Shown: positions 19,077-26,551 of the stretch, piece by piece
Layout: every line of letters starts with the position of its first letter
How positions within the stretch are numbered: position 1 is the stretch's first letter
DNA from: UBA1756 sp045222555
GTDB taxonomy: Bacteria; Bacteroidota; Bacteroidia; Bacteroidales; WCHB1-69
Length of the DNA stretch: 64,000 nucleotides
Direction: 5' to 3'
Assembly: GCA_045222555.1 (NCBI GenBank)
Contig: JBGUYY010000088.1
Span: forward strand, 124,001 to 188,000
Position numbers and translations under genes: made by a program
The notes under the pieces: model-generated
What the model saw: only the letters and a program-made list of their open reading frames with translations
Told to the model about the DNA's origin: nothing
The model's database searches: none

Positions 19077-21221
19077 TTAGGCTTCCAAAATTTCCAAGAT
19101 TTTGATAGCGCAGTCGCTGATGATGCTGCCAGGTCCGAAGATGGCTGCTGCGCCGGCTTTGTAGAGGAAGTCGTAGTCTTGCGGCGGGATAACGCCACCC
19201 ACCACCACGATGATATCCTCGCGGCCGAGCTTTTTGAGTTCTTCAATCACCTGCGGCACCAGTGTTTTGTGGCCTGCAGCGAGGGAAGAAACGCCCATCA
19301 CATGCACATCGTTCTCCACAGCCTGCTTGGCAGCCTCTGCCGGAGTCTGGAACAGCGGTCCCATATCCACATCGAAGCCGATGTCGGCGTAGCCGGTGGC
19401 TACCACCTTGGCGCCACGGTCGTGACCGTCCTGGCCCATCTTGGCCACCATGATACGGGGGCGGCGTCCCTCTTTCTTTGCGAAGGCATCCGCCATAGCG
19501 CAGGCCTTTTTGTATGAATCGTTGTCTTGTTGTTGTGAACTGTACACGCCTGTAATCAAATTAATTTTTGCTTTGTAACGTCCGAAAACTTTCTCCATTG
19601 CGTAGGAGATTTCGCCGAGAGAGGCACGTTTTTTGGCGGCATCCACCGACAGGGCCAGCAGGTTGCCGTTTTTGTTTTTCGCGCATTCGGTGATGGCATC
19701 GAGGGCGGCTTGCACCTCCTCGTTGTTGCGGTTGGCACGGAGCTCTTGCAAACGCTTGATCTGTGCTTCACGAACCACGGTGTTGTCCACTTCCAATGTC
19801 TCAATCGGATCCTCTTTCTCCAAGCGGTATTTGTTGACACCGATGATGCTTTCCATGCCGGAGTCGATGCGGGCCTGCTTGCGAGCAGCGGCCTCTTCGA
19901 TACGCATTTTCGGAATACCCGTCTCGATAGCTTTGGCCATACCGCCGAGTGATTCCACCTCTTGGATGTGTTTCCAAGCGCGATGTGCCAGCTCGTTGGT
20001 CAGCGTTTCCACATAGTAGGAACCGGCCCACGGGTCCACCACACGGCATACGTTGGTTTCTTCCTGGATGTAAATCTGCGTGTTACGAGCAATACGGGCG
20101 CTGAAGTCGGTCGGCAAGGCGATGGCCTCGTCCAAAGCGTTGGTGTGCAGCGACTGGGTGTGGCCGAGGGCTGCGCCCATAGCCTCGATACAGGTACGGG
20201 CCACGTTGTTGAACGGATCCTGTTCGGTGAGCGACCAGCCGGAGGTCTGCGTATGGGTACGCAATGCCAATGACTTAGGATTCTTCGGGTTGAAAGTGCT
20301 CACGATCTTAGCCCAGATCATACGGGCGGCGCGCATCTTGGCAATCTCCATGAAGTGGTTCATTCCCGAGCACCAGAAGAAGGAGAGACGTGGCGCGAAG
20401 GCGTCGATGTCCAAGCCAGCTTTGACACCGGTGCGGAGGTAGTCCCAGCCGTCGGCCAGCGTATAGGCCATCTCGATATCGGAGGTGGCGCCAGCTTCCT
20501 GCATGTGGTAGCCCGAAATGGAGATGCTGTTGAATTTCGGCATGTTCTGCGAGGTGAACTCGAAGATGTCGGCGATGATGCGCATCGAATGTTCGGGCGG
20601 ATAGATATAGGTGTTACGCACCATGAACTCTTTCAGAATGTCGTTCTGGATGGTGCCCTGCAGCTCTTCAAATTTGGCACCCTGCTCCAGTGCGGCCACA
20701 ATATAGAAGGCTAATACCGGCAGCACCGCGCCGTTCATGGTCATAGAGACCGACATCTTGTTCAGCGGAATCTGGTCGAATAAAACCTTCATATCTTCTA
20801 CCGAGCAGATGCTCACGCCGGCCTTACCCACGTCGCCCAGCACGCGCTCGTGGTCGGCATCGTATCCACGGTGAGTGGCCAAGTCGAAAGCTACTGATAG
20901 ACCTTTCTGACCGGCAGCGATGTTGCGGCGGTAGAAGGCGTTGGACTCTTCAGCGGTGGAGAAACCAGCATACTGGCGGATGGTCCACGGACGCATCACG
21001 TACATAGTGGAGTAGGGTCCGCGCAAATAGGGTGCGATACCGGCAGCATAGTTCAAATGCTCCATCCCCTCAAGGTCGTCTTTGCCATAAACGGGCTTGC
21101 AGGGGATCTGCTCCGCGGTCATTCGCGTGAAATCAATGTGGTTTTCTTTCGACCACTCCTGAAAACCCTCTTTGTTTTTCGGGGCGGTTCTGTGGGTGAC
21201 TTTACTAAAATCAGGACGCAT
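19077..21221 (-). CDS. scpA: Methylmalonyl-CoA mutase, large (catalytic) subunit
   Basis: 714 residues, the usual length of the catalytic chain. It interconverts (R)-methylmalonyl-CoA and succinyl-CoA using adenosylcobalamin, the key step of propionate formation by the succinate route. N-terminal barrel: YGKDDLEGM, RGPYSTMYVMRPWTIRQYAGFSTAEESN (substrate entry), FDLATHRGYDADH, SISGYHMQEAGA. The C-terminal B12 domain carries MGQDGHDRGAKVVATGYADIGFDVD with the DxHxxG motif whose His binds cobalt, then GGVIPPQDY. The small subunit gene, usually just upstream in this phylum, is not in the window; a MerR regulator is there instead. Confidence 0.95.
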   Translation of the reverse strand: MRPDFSKVTHRTAPKNKEGFQEWSKENHIDFTRMTAEQIPCKPVYGKDDLEGMEHLNYAAGIAPYLRGPYSTMYVMRPWTIRQYAGFSTAEESNAFYRRNIAAGQKGLSVAFDLATHRGYDADHERVLGDVGKAGVSICSVEDMKVLFDQIPLNKMSVSMTMNGAVLPVLAFYIVAALEQGAKFEELQGTIQNDILKEFMVRNTYIYPPEHSMRIIADIFEFTSQNMPKFNSISISGYHMQEAGATSDIEMAYTLADGWDYLRTGVKAGLDIDAFAPRLSFFWCSGMNHFMEIAKMRAARMIWAKIVSTFNPKNPKSLALRTHTQTSGWSLTEQDPFNNVARTCIEAMGAALGHTQSLHTNALDEAIALPTDFSARIARNTQIYIQEETNVCRVVDPWAGSYYVETLTNELAHRAWKHIQEVESLGGMAKAIETGIPKMRIEEAAARKQARIDSGMESIIGVNKYRLEKEDPIETLEVDNTVVREAQIKRLQELRANRNNEEVQAALDAITECAKNKNGNLLALSVDAAKKRASLGEISYAMEKVFGRYKAKINLITGVYSSQQQDNDSYKKACAMADAFAKKEGRRPRIMVAKMGQDGHDRGAKVVATGYADIGFDVDMGPLFQTPAEAAKQAVENDVHVMGVSSLAAGHKTLVPQVIEELKKLGREDIIVVVGGVIPPQDYDFLYKAGAAAIFGPGSIISDCAIKILEILEA

Positions 21222-21268
21222 AATTTATAGTATTGTTTTGATATTTTACTTATTGATATTTGAAGCGG

Positions 21269-21276
21269 CAAAAATA
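21269..21276 (-). promoter_or_regulatory. Bacteroidota -7 promoter element for methylmalonyl-CoA mutase
   Basis: TATTTTTG on the minus strand, 47 bases before the mutase ATG, in the only AT-rich gap of this gene run. Confidence 0.6.
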
Positions 21277-21319
21277 CAAAAATGTTAGGAGTTGTGAGTG
21301 TGATTTTTGAGATTTTTCA

Positions 21320-21640
21320 TTATAGACTGTCACGGATGGCGATGAGCTTCTCCCGGATCTCTTGAAGCGTTGCAACTGCCTGTGCTTGAGAGGCGTGTTT
21401 GCCATATTCGCGTTTAAGCTCATCTTTAGCTCCCTGTAACGTGTAGCCTTGTACTTTTGTCAGGTTGTAAATGGTCTGGATGACCTCGATGTCCTTTTGC
21501 GTGAAATAGCGGTCGCCTTTTTTGTTCTTGTAGGGCTTGATTTGCGAAAACTCCTTCTCCCAATACCTCAGCAGTGAGGCGTTCACGTTGAACATCTTGG
21601 CCGTTTCGGTAATGCTGTAATAGGGTTTGTCGAGTTGCAT
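21320..21640 (-). CDS. MerR-family transcriptional regulator
   Basis: 106 residues. The winged helix-turn-helix of the MerR family covers the first ~75 residues (YYSITETAKMFNVNASLLRYWEKEFSQIKPYKNKKGDRYF, then QKDIEVIQTIYNLTKVQGYTLQGA). A short coiled-coil tail follows, without an obvious effector or metal-binding domain and without the Cys set of metal sensors. This compact form is very common in Bacteroidota and its target is unknown. Encoded just upstream of methylmalonyl-CoA mutase and 4 bases after the secreted protein gene; it could regulate the mutase but nothing in the sequence proves it. Confidence 0.85.
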   Translation of the reverse strand: MQLDKPYYSITETAKMFNVNASLLRYWEKEFSQIKPYKNKKGDRYFTQKDIEVIQTIYNLTKVQGYTLQGAKDELKREYGKHASQAQAVATLQEIREKLIAIRDSL

Positions 21641-21644
21641 AGCT

Positions 21645-22433
21645 CTATTTTTTTGTGATTACTGCCTCTTTTCCATCAAAATTCACCCAATAGGTGCCTT
21701 TGGGCAAATCGCCCACACTGACTTTCTTCGCTGTGCCGCGCTTCAGAAATGTTCCGTTGGCATCGTATAGCTCGTAGTGTGTCACGTCGGTGAATTCAAT
21801 GTAGTCTTTTACTTTGTCGGACATCAGCAGGATTTTTCGGTTGGGGCACTTCAGTTTCACTACTGGCGACGAGAGTTCCTTGCCGCTTTCGTCGCTCTGC
21901 ACGATCCTGAATAGGTTCATCCCGCTAAGCTGCACGGGCAGAAAGTTCTCTGCCAACATCTCTGTGGGCTTTCCTAAATTTTTCACCACCACCCATTTTC
22001 CATACAAAAGCTGCTCCAACTTGTAGCTGCAGGCTGCATCCATCTCTGACGCCTTCCACTCTAAGAGTTTGCTTTTTTTGTTATAAAAGAAGGAGGGTAA
22101 AGAAAATTCAGATTCTTTAACAAGACTTTCTTCGTTGATAATCAAGGGCTGGGTGTTAGGAAGATGAAGAATTTTGACATAGATAAAACTATTCCATTCA
22201 TGTCCTTCCAACGGAATCTCAAACGCATTCGACTCGCGGTTGAAATCAATGGTCTTTCCATCTACATAAACCTCTTGTACACTGAAAGTTCCGTTTTCTG
22301 AAGGGTTGAGTACATAAAGATTTTCGCCTGAGTATTTTCCCCATGCCGACAGCTCTTCCAAGCCATTGTGCTCCTCTTGGCCGAAAGAGGTCAGGGTAAG
22401 GAGCATCAGAAGGGGGAAGAGGATTTTTTTCAT
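21645..22433 (-). CDS. Secreted hypothetical protein with probable T9SS-like C terminus
   Basis: 262 residues with a clear signal peptide (MKKILFPLLMLLTLTSFGQ). The body is beta-rich and contains fibronectin III-like stretches (LLEWKASEMDAACSYKLEQLLYGKW). The last ~60 residues (RKILLMSDKVKDYIEF ... YDANGTFLKRGTAKK ... LPKGTYWVNFDGKEAVITKK) resemble a shortened type A sorting domain, including the G-x-Y-W/F strand before a charged end. Function unknown. It ends 4 bases before merR and starts 6 bases after the dnaX 3' end. Confidence 0.6.
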   Translation of the reverse strand: MKKILFPLLMLLTLTSFGQEEHNGLEELSAWGKYSGENLYVLNPSENGTFSVQEVYVDGKTIDFNRESNAFEIPLEGHEWNSFIYVKILHLPNTQPLIINEESLVKESEFSLPSFFYNKKSKLLEWKASEMDAACSYKLEQLLYGKWVVVKNLGKPTEMLAENFLPVQLSGMNLFRIVQSDESGKELSSPVVKLKCPNRKILLMSDKVKDYIEFTDVTHYELYDANGTFLKRGTAKKVSVGDLPKGTYWVNFDGKEAVITKK

Positions 22434-22439
22434 AAGGAA

Positions 22440-23225
22440 TTAGTTACAGGATTGAAGGTTAAGGGTTTGCATAAATTCTGCAAAATCAGGATTTTGGTGT
22501 TGTAATTCTTTGATTTTGTCTTTCTCGTCCAAAATATATTTTTTCGCCTCTGTTTTGTCGTCCAGTTCTACCTCCACGTCGTTGATGTTGGGGTCGAAAT
22601 GGTTGCGAAGATATTGTAGCACAGCGACTTTCTTAATGGAGAAGTCATCCACCTGCATGCTGTTTCGAAGTTTCAGATATACGATATCGTTTTTCACCTC
22701 CAGCGGGTAGTTTTTTAGGGGAGCTTGCAGGGTGGGCACTTTGTTGAAGATGGCGTCCACCATTTCATCCCATTTTTCTTTGAATTTTTCGAAATATTTT
22801 TCGGGATTTTCTACGGGGGATGATAGGGGTTGTTGTTGTTGTTGTTGTAGAGACGCATCATTATGCGTCTCTACAATGGTGGGTTCGGTTACGGCCGGTG
22901 TTGGTTCCGGCACGATAATTGCGGGTTCGGTGACCGAAGGTGTGGGTTCGGTTACCGCCGGTTCGGGATTTTGTTGTAGAGACGTGCTGCAGCGCGTCTC
23001 TACGATTGTGGGTTCGGTTATCGCCGGCGCAGGTTCTGGTGCAACGATGGCGGGTTCTGCCGCCGGTGTTGGAACGGTTGCCGCTGTCGGTATGGTTGTT
23101 GTTGCAGGTGCAACATTTTTCGGTGCGGGGTCGTTCACCAGTTTCCCAATTGACGGGCTGGGTTTGACGATAGAATCAGGAGCTACGAAGCTCATGGAGG
23201 ATTTCACTGGGGTCCGCGTATCCAT
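22440..23225 (-). CDS. dnaX: DnaX tau-specific C-terminal part, out of frame with the N-terminal part
   Basis: From ATG 23225 this frame encodes 261 residues; it is open back to 23288. Residues 1-135 are a Pro/Thr/Glu linker with repeated TEPTIVET and EPAPAITEP units and a Gln tract; the last ~120 (VENPEKYFEKFKEKWDEMVD ... PLKNYPLEVKNDIVYLKL ... ELQHQNPDFAEFMQTLNL) are the helical C-terminal domain typical of Bacteroidota DnaX/tau. In related genomes this is one protein with the ATPase part encoded directly upstream; here a +1 shift is needed to join them. It may be made by frameshifting, by re-initiation at this ATG (35 bases after the TGA), or not at all. Confidence 0.75.
   Translation of the reverse strand: MDTRTPVKSSMSFVAPDSIVKPSPSIGKLVNDPAPKNVAPATTTIPTAATVPTPAAEPAIVAPEPAPAITEPTIVETRCSTSLQQNPEPAVTEPTPSVTEPAIIVPEPTPAVTEPTIVETHNDASLQQQQQQPLSSPVENPEKYFEKFKEKWDEMVDAIFNKVPTLQAPLKNYPLEVKNDIVYLKLRNSMQVDDFSIKKVAVLQYLRNHFDPNINDVEVELDDKTEAKKYILDEKDKIKELQHQNPDFAEFMQTLNLQSCN
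22846..22875. repeat. REP-type palindrome inside dnaX (copy 1)
   Basis: Perfect 13-bp inverted repeat TGTAGAGACGCAT / ATGCGTCTCTACA with a CATT loop. On the coding (minus) strand it is read in frame as VETHNDASLQ and is followed by CAA repeats giving a Gln tract. Confidence 0.9.
22976..23003. repeat. REP-type palindrome inside dnaX (copy 2)
   Basis: GTAGAGACGTGC / GCGCGTCTCTAC (one G-U pair) around TGCA. Read in frame as VETRCSTSLQ, with the same TEPTI lead and Gln-Gln exit as copy 1. Confidence 0.88.
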
Positions 23226-23259
23226 GACACCTTGTGCTGGGGCGGACAGACTTGGATTT

Positions 23260-23288
23260 TCAGCACTCCCGTGATTGCCTCGCGAAAG
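23260..23288 (-). other. dnaX: Frameshift junction in dnaX
   Basis: The ATPase frame stops at TGA (23262-23260). The tau frame is closed upstream by TAG at 23291-23289. The two frames therefore overlap only in these 29 bases, and a +1 (or -2) shift there joins them. On the coding strand the overlap ends CGG GAG TGC TGA A: a purine-rich GGGAG stands just before a sense codon and a UGA, faintly like the prfB +1 site. No homopolymer suitable for polymerase slippage and no A-AAA-AAG type -1 site are present. Confidence 0.75.
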
Positions 23289-24411
23289 CTACCTGCGCGC
23301 CTTTCTTTTGCTTCACCCAAACATAGTTGGCATTGATTTTCATGAGGCAGATCTCCACCAAAAGCCGTTTGTTGTTGGAGGCTTTATAGTTGAAATCGCA
23401 TTCGCTGGTCATTTCCAATGCTCTCAGCAGCAATTGCTTGTCAGCATTTTGTGCTTGGTCGATGTATTTCTTCTTGATGGTGTCAGCTACCTCCATCAGC
23501 GCCACTGTCCGGCTGTTTTGGGCCATCAGCAGGTTGCGGAAGTGGGAGGCGAGACCGCCGATGAAGTTCTGTCCGTCGAAACCTTTCGCCAAAATCTCAT
23601 CAAACAGCATCAGCGATTGTGTGGAATCCTCGCTGAATAGGGCATCTACCATCTTGAAATAGTTGTCGACATCCAGCACGTTGAGGTTGGTGACTGCCGC
23701 CTCGTAGGTGATGTTGCTGCCCGAGAAGCTCACCAGCTGGTCGAAGATGGAGAGGGCGTCGCGGAGGGCACCGTCGGCCTTGGTGGCCACCACGCGTAGG
23801 GCCTCTTCTTCTGCCTGAACCCCTTCTTTTTCAGCTACATACTGCAGGTGTTTCATGATGTCCGTCTCCTTGATGCGCTTGAAGTCATACACTTGGCACC
23901 GTGAGAGAATGGTGGGGATGATCTTGTGCTTTTCGGTGGTCGCCATGATGAACTTGGCGTACGCGGGCGGTTCCTCCAAGGTCTTGAGGAAGGCGTTGAA
24001 GGCCGATTGAGACAGCATGTGGACCTCATCGATGATATAGACCTTGTACTTGGCCCCTACGGGAGCGAGTCTTACCTGCTCTACCAGGGCGCGGATGTCC
24101 TCCACCGAGTTGTTGGAGGCCGCGTCGAGCTCATACACGTTGAACGAGGCCGAGGCGTTGAAGGCTTTGCACGACTCGCACTCGTTGCACGGCTCGAAGT
24201 CGGGCGTGGGGTTGTCGCAGTTGAGCGCTTTGGCGAAGATACGCGCGCAGGTGGTTTTTCCCACGCCTCGCGGTCCGCAGAACAGGAAGGTCTGTGCCAC
24301 CTGATGGGTCTTGATGGCGTTTTTCAGCGTCGAGGTGATATGCTCTTGTCCCACCACCGAGTTGAAGGTGGACGGACGGTATTTTCGTGCTGATACGATG
24401 AAATTATCCAT
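23260..24411 (-). CDS. dnaX: DNA polymerase III gamma/tau clamp loader, ATPase part (gamma-length product)
   Basis: 383 residues from the ATG of MDNFIVSARKYRPSTF. It contains DnaX domains I-III in full: RKYRPSTFNSVVGQEHI, Walker A FCGPRGVGKTTCARIFAKALNC, the zinc module CDNPTPDFEPCNECESC, Walker B IIDEVHMLS and the sensor motif TILSRCQVYDF, then the collar helices ending LLVEICLMKINANYVWVKQKKG. It terminates at TGA 23262-23260 just after domain III, much like the gamma form of E. coli. It drives ATP-dependent loading of the beta clamp at the replication fork. The tau-specific part lies downstream in the +1 frame. 40 bases separate its ATG from the phosphofructokinase stop. Confidence 0.9.
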   Translation of the reverse strand: MDNFIVSARKYRPSTFNSVVGQEHITSTLKNAIKTHQVAQTFLFCGPRGVGKTTCARIFAKALNCDNPTPDFEPCNECESCKAFNASASFNVYELDAASNNSVEDIRALVEQVRLAPVGAKYKVYIIDEVHMLSQSAFNAFLKTLEEPPAYAKFIMATTEKHKIIPTILSRCQVYDFKRIKETDIMKHLQYVAEKEGVQAEEEALRVVATKADGALRDALSIFDQLVSFSGSNITYEAAVTNLNVLDVDNYFKMVDALFSEDSTQSLMLFDEILAKGFDGQNFIGGLASHFRNLLMAQNSRTVALMEVADTIKKKYIDQAQNADKQLLLRALEMTSECDFNYKASNNKRLLVEICLMKINANYVWVKQKKGAQVAFARQSREC

Positions 24412-24451
24412 ATAGTTTTCTTTTTTTTGTTTTGGATGATGAATGGAGGGG

Positions 24452-25552
24452 TTAGTCGCCGAAGGAGATGCCCACACCACGGGCGGTGCGGACCAAATCG
24501 CTGGTGGCGGGTTTCACGAAGTTGGGCGTTTCGAGGGCCTTTTCGAGTGAGACGTAGGAGATTTTGGGGTGATTGTAAACCACCATGTTACCGTATTTCT
24601 CTTCTTTGATGAGTTCCACGGCCTTCACACCGAATTCGGTGGCCAGCACGCGGTCGTAGGCGATGGGGGTGCCGCCGCGCTGCAGATGTCCCAGCACGGT
24701 CACGCGAATGTCGTGTTCGATGCCGATGGCCTCGAGTTCGGCTTTCAGCTTCTCGCCCACGCCGCCCAGTTTGATGTGGCGGTCGCCGACAGCGGTGGGA
24801 GCCACGCCAGTCACCTTGCCGTCCAGTGATTTCGCGCCTTCTGCGATCACGATGTTGCAGAAGCCGTAGTTGTTCTGGTAGCGCGAGGCGATCTTATTGG
24901 CGATGATACGCGGGTCGTAAGGGATTTCGGGGATGATGCACACTTCGGCGCCGCCAGCGATGGCGGTGTTCAGGGCAATCCAGCCCGCGTCGCGCCCCAT
25001 CACCTCCATGATGAACACGCGGTTGTGGCTCGAAGCGGTGGTTACCAGCTTGTCGAACGCCTCGGTGGCAATCTCCACGGCGGTTTGGAAACCGAAGGTG
25101 AAGTCGGTGCAGGAGAGGTCGTTGTCGATGGTTTTCGGCACGCCCACCACGTTGAAGCCCATCTTGGCCAGTTGCAGGGAGATACGCTGTGAGCCGTCGC
25201 CACCGATGTTGATGATGGCGTCGAAGCCCATCTCGTCGAAACGCTGTTTCATCAGCTGCGAGCGGTCTTCTATCACCCACGAGCCGTCGGGCTGGCGCAC
25301 TGGAAAGTGGAATGGACCGCCTCGGTTGGTGGTCTTGATAATGGTGCCGCCCTGCACATGGATGCCGGCCACGTCGCTTTCAGTCAGCCGGCGGATGTCC
25401 ACCGTATCGCGGAGAATGCCGTTGAACGACTCCACACAGCCATATACCTTCATATCAGGCTCTTGCGCCGCCCGTTTCACGATGCCGCGAATCACTGCGT
25501 TGAGTCCTGGGCAGTCGCCGCCGCCGGTGGCTACTAAAATTTTCTTCCCCAT
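24452..25552 (-). CDS. pfkA: 6-phosphofructokinase, mixed-signature group
   Basis: 366 residues. It phosphorylates fructose 6-phosphate in glycolysis. N-terminal GGGDCPGLNAVIRG, the phosphoryl-donor loop IGGDGSQRISLQLA and the catalytic VPKTIDNDLSCTDFTFGFQTAV, then FIMEVMGRDAGWIAL and VLGHLQRGGTPIAYDRVLA. The donor loop has GGDGS as in ATP enzymes, whereas PKTIDND carries the Lys found in pyrophosphate-dependent enzymes (ATP enzymes of E. coli type have PGTIDND). This combination marks the group III kinases of actinobacteria and Bacteroidota, which are usually non-allosteric ATP enzymes. It follows the MscS gene by 2 bases, so both belong to one transcript. Confidence 0.92.
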   Translation of the reverse strand: MGKKILVATGGGDCPGLNAVIRGIVKRAAQEPDMKVYGCVESFNGILRDTVDIRRLTESDVAGIHVQGGTIIKTTNRGGPFHFPVRQPDGSWVIEDRSQLMKQRFDEMGFDAIINIGGDGSQRISLQLAKMGFNVVGVPKTIDNDLSCTDFTFGFQTAVEIATEAFDKLVTTASSHNRVFIMEVMGRDAGWIALNTAIAGGAEVCIIPEIPYDPRIIANKIASRYQNNYGFCNIVIAEGAKSLDGKVTGVAPTAVGDRHIKLGGVGEKLKAELEAIGIEHDIRVTVLGHLQRGGTPIAYDRVLATEFGVKAVELIKEEKYGNMVVYNHPKISYVSLEKALETPNFVKPATSDLVRTARGVGISFGD

Positions 25553-25554
25553 AG

Positions 25555-26391
25555 TTATTTGTTGTTAATGTGAATCGTCATCTGGTTGAACGGTATCTCA
25601 ATGTTATTCTTGCCTAAAGTCTCGTAAGTGTCTTGCTGCAAGGCGGCCAAGATGGTAAGGTAGTCTTCAGATTTCACCCACGCCCGCACCTGCAAATCGA
25701 CAGAGCTGTTGCCCAAAGCTGTCACAATCACGCTGGGTTCGTTGCCTTCGTCCTGCATGATGAGCGGGTATTTTTTCGTCATCTCCACCAGCACTTCGCG
25801 AGCTTTGTTCACATCTTCGCCGTAGGCAATGCCCACATTCACCTCCACACGTCGCTTGCCGCTGCGCGTGTAGTTAGTCACCGTGTTGGTGGCCAATTGT
25901 GTGTTGGGTACAATTACGATTTTATTATCCAAGGTTTTCAAAATGGTATTGAAAATCTGAATCTCCTGAACAGTGCCGGTCAAGCCGCCTTGTTCAATGA
26001 AATCGCCAACTTTAAAAGGCTTCAGTATCAAAATGATAACGCCACCCGCGAAATTCTGTAGCGTGCCCTGCAGCGCCATACCGACCGCCAAACCGGCAGC
26101 ACCCAAGATGGCGATGAACGAGGTCATCTGGATGCCCAACATCTCCGCCACTGCAATAATCAACAGGGTTTTCAGTATGATGTCGATGACGGAGTGCAGG
26201 AACGACTGGAGCGACTTGTCGAATTTCTTTTTCTCAAAAATCTTGTGAAGAAATCCCGTAAACCACTTGATCAGTTTCCAGCCAATAAACAAAAAAAGCA
26301 GTGCATAGAGCAGTTTGGGAACGTACTGGAACAGTACCCCCGTGCAGAATTCCTTCAAACCTTCAAACAGTTGTAATCCTTCTTCTTTCAT
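25555..26391 (-). CDS. mscS: Small-conductance mechanosensitive channel, MscS family
   Basis: 278 residues, close to the E. coli MscS length. Three membrane segments: about 22-40 (LLYALLFLFIGW), 67-85 (IILKTLLIIAVAEML) and the pore-lining TM3 with its Gly/Ala pattern FIAILGAAGLAVGMALQGTLQNFAGGVIIL (~90-120). The cytoplasmic beta domain starts at FKVGDFIEQGG and includes IFNTILKTLDNKIVIVPNTQL. It forms a homoheptameric inner-membrane valve that releases solutes on hypo-osmotic shock. Preceded by a TAnnTTTG promoter and followed after 2 bases by phosphofructokinase. Confidence 0.93.
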   Translation of the reverse strand: MKEEGLQLFEGLKEFCTGVLFQYVPKLLYALLFLFIGWKLIKWFTGFLHKIFEKKKFDKSLQSFLHSVIDIILKTLLIIAVAEMLGIQMTSFIAILGAAGLAVGMALQGTLQNFAGGVIILILKPFKVGDFIEQGGLTGTVQEIQIFNTILKTLDNKIVIVPNTQLATNTVTNYTRSGKRRVEVNVGIAYGEDVNKAREVLVEMTKKYPLIMQDEGNEPSVIVTALGNSSVDLQVRAWVKSEDYLTILAALQQDTYETLGKNNIEIPFNQMTIHINNK

Positions 26392-26445
26392 TTTCTAATT
26401 CTAACAGATTGATTATTAATGTTTAATAAAATCTACGAAAGTATG

Positions 26446-26453
26446 CAAAAATA
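26446..26453 (-). promoter_or_regulatory. Bacteroidota -7 promoter element for mscS-pfkA
   Basis: TATTTTTG on the minus strand, 54 bases before the mscS ATG and divergent from the plus-strand element at 26526. Confidence 0.6.
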
Positions 26454-26525
26454 CACTATTTTTTTGGATTTTCCATGTGAATCCTGATTTTTTATTCGCA
26501 GGGCTCATTTTTCAATAAAAACCCG

Positions 26526-26533
26526 TACATTTG
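26526..26533 (+). promoter_or_regulatory. Bacteroidota -7 promoter element for the 26552 gene run
   Basis: TACATTTG followed by GCAG, only 18 bases before the ATG at 26552. This short leader also decides against the earlier in-frame start. Confidence 0.65.
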
Positions 26534-26551
26534 CAGCCGATTTTTTACGAG

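Noticed and set aside
21222..21319. Cobalamin riboswitch before methylmalonyl-CoA mutase
   Set aside because: The gap is about 100 bases of AT-rich sequence with a promoter; no B12-box or long structured leader is seen.
23260..23330. E. coli-type -1 slippery heptamer in dnaX
   Set aside because: The tau frame needs +1; the A-rich AAGCAAAAGAAAGG stretch upstream would give the wrong frame and lies before a TAG in the tau frame.
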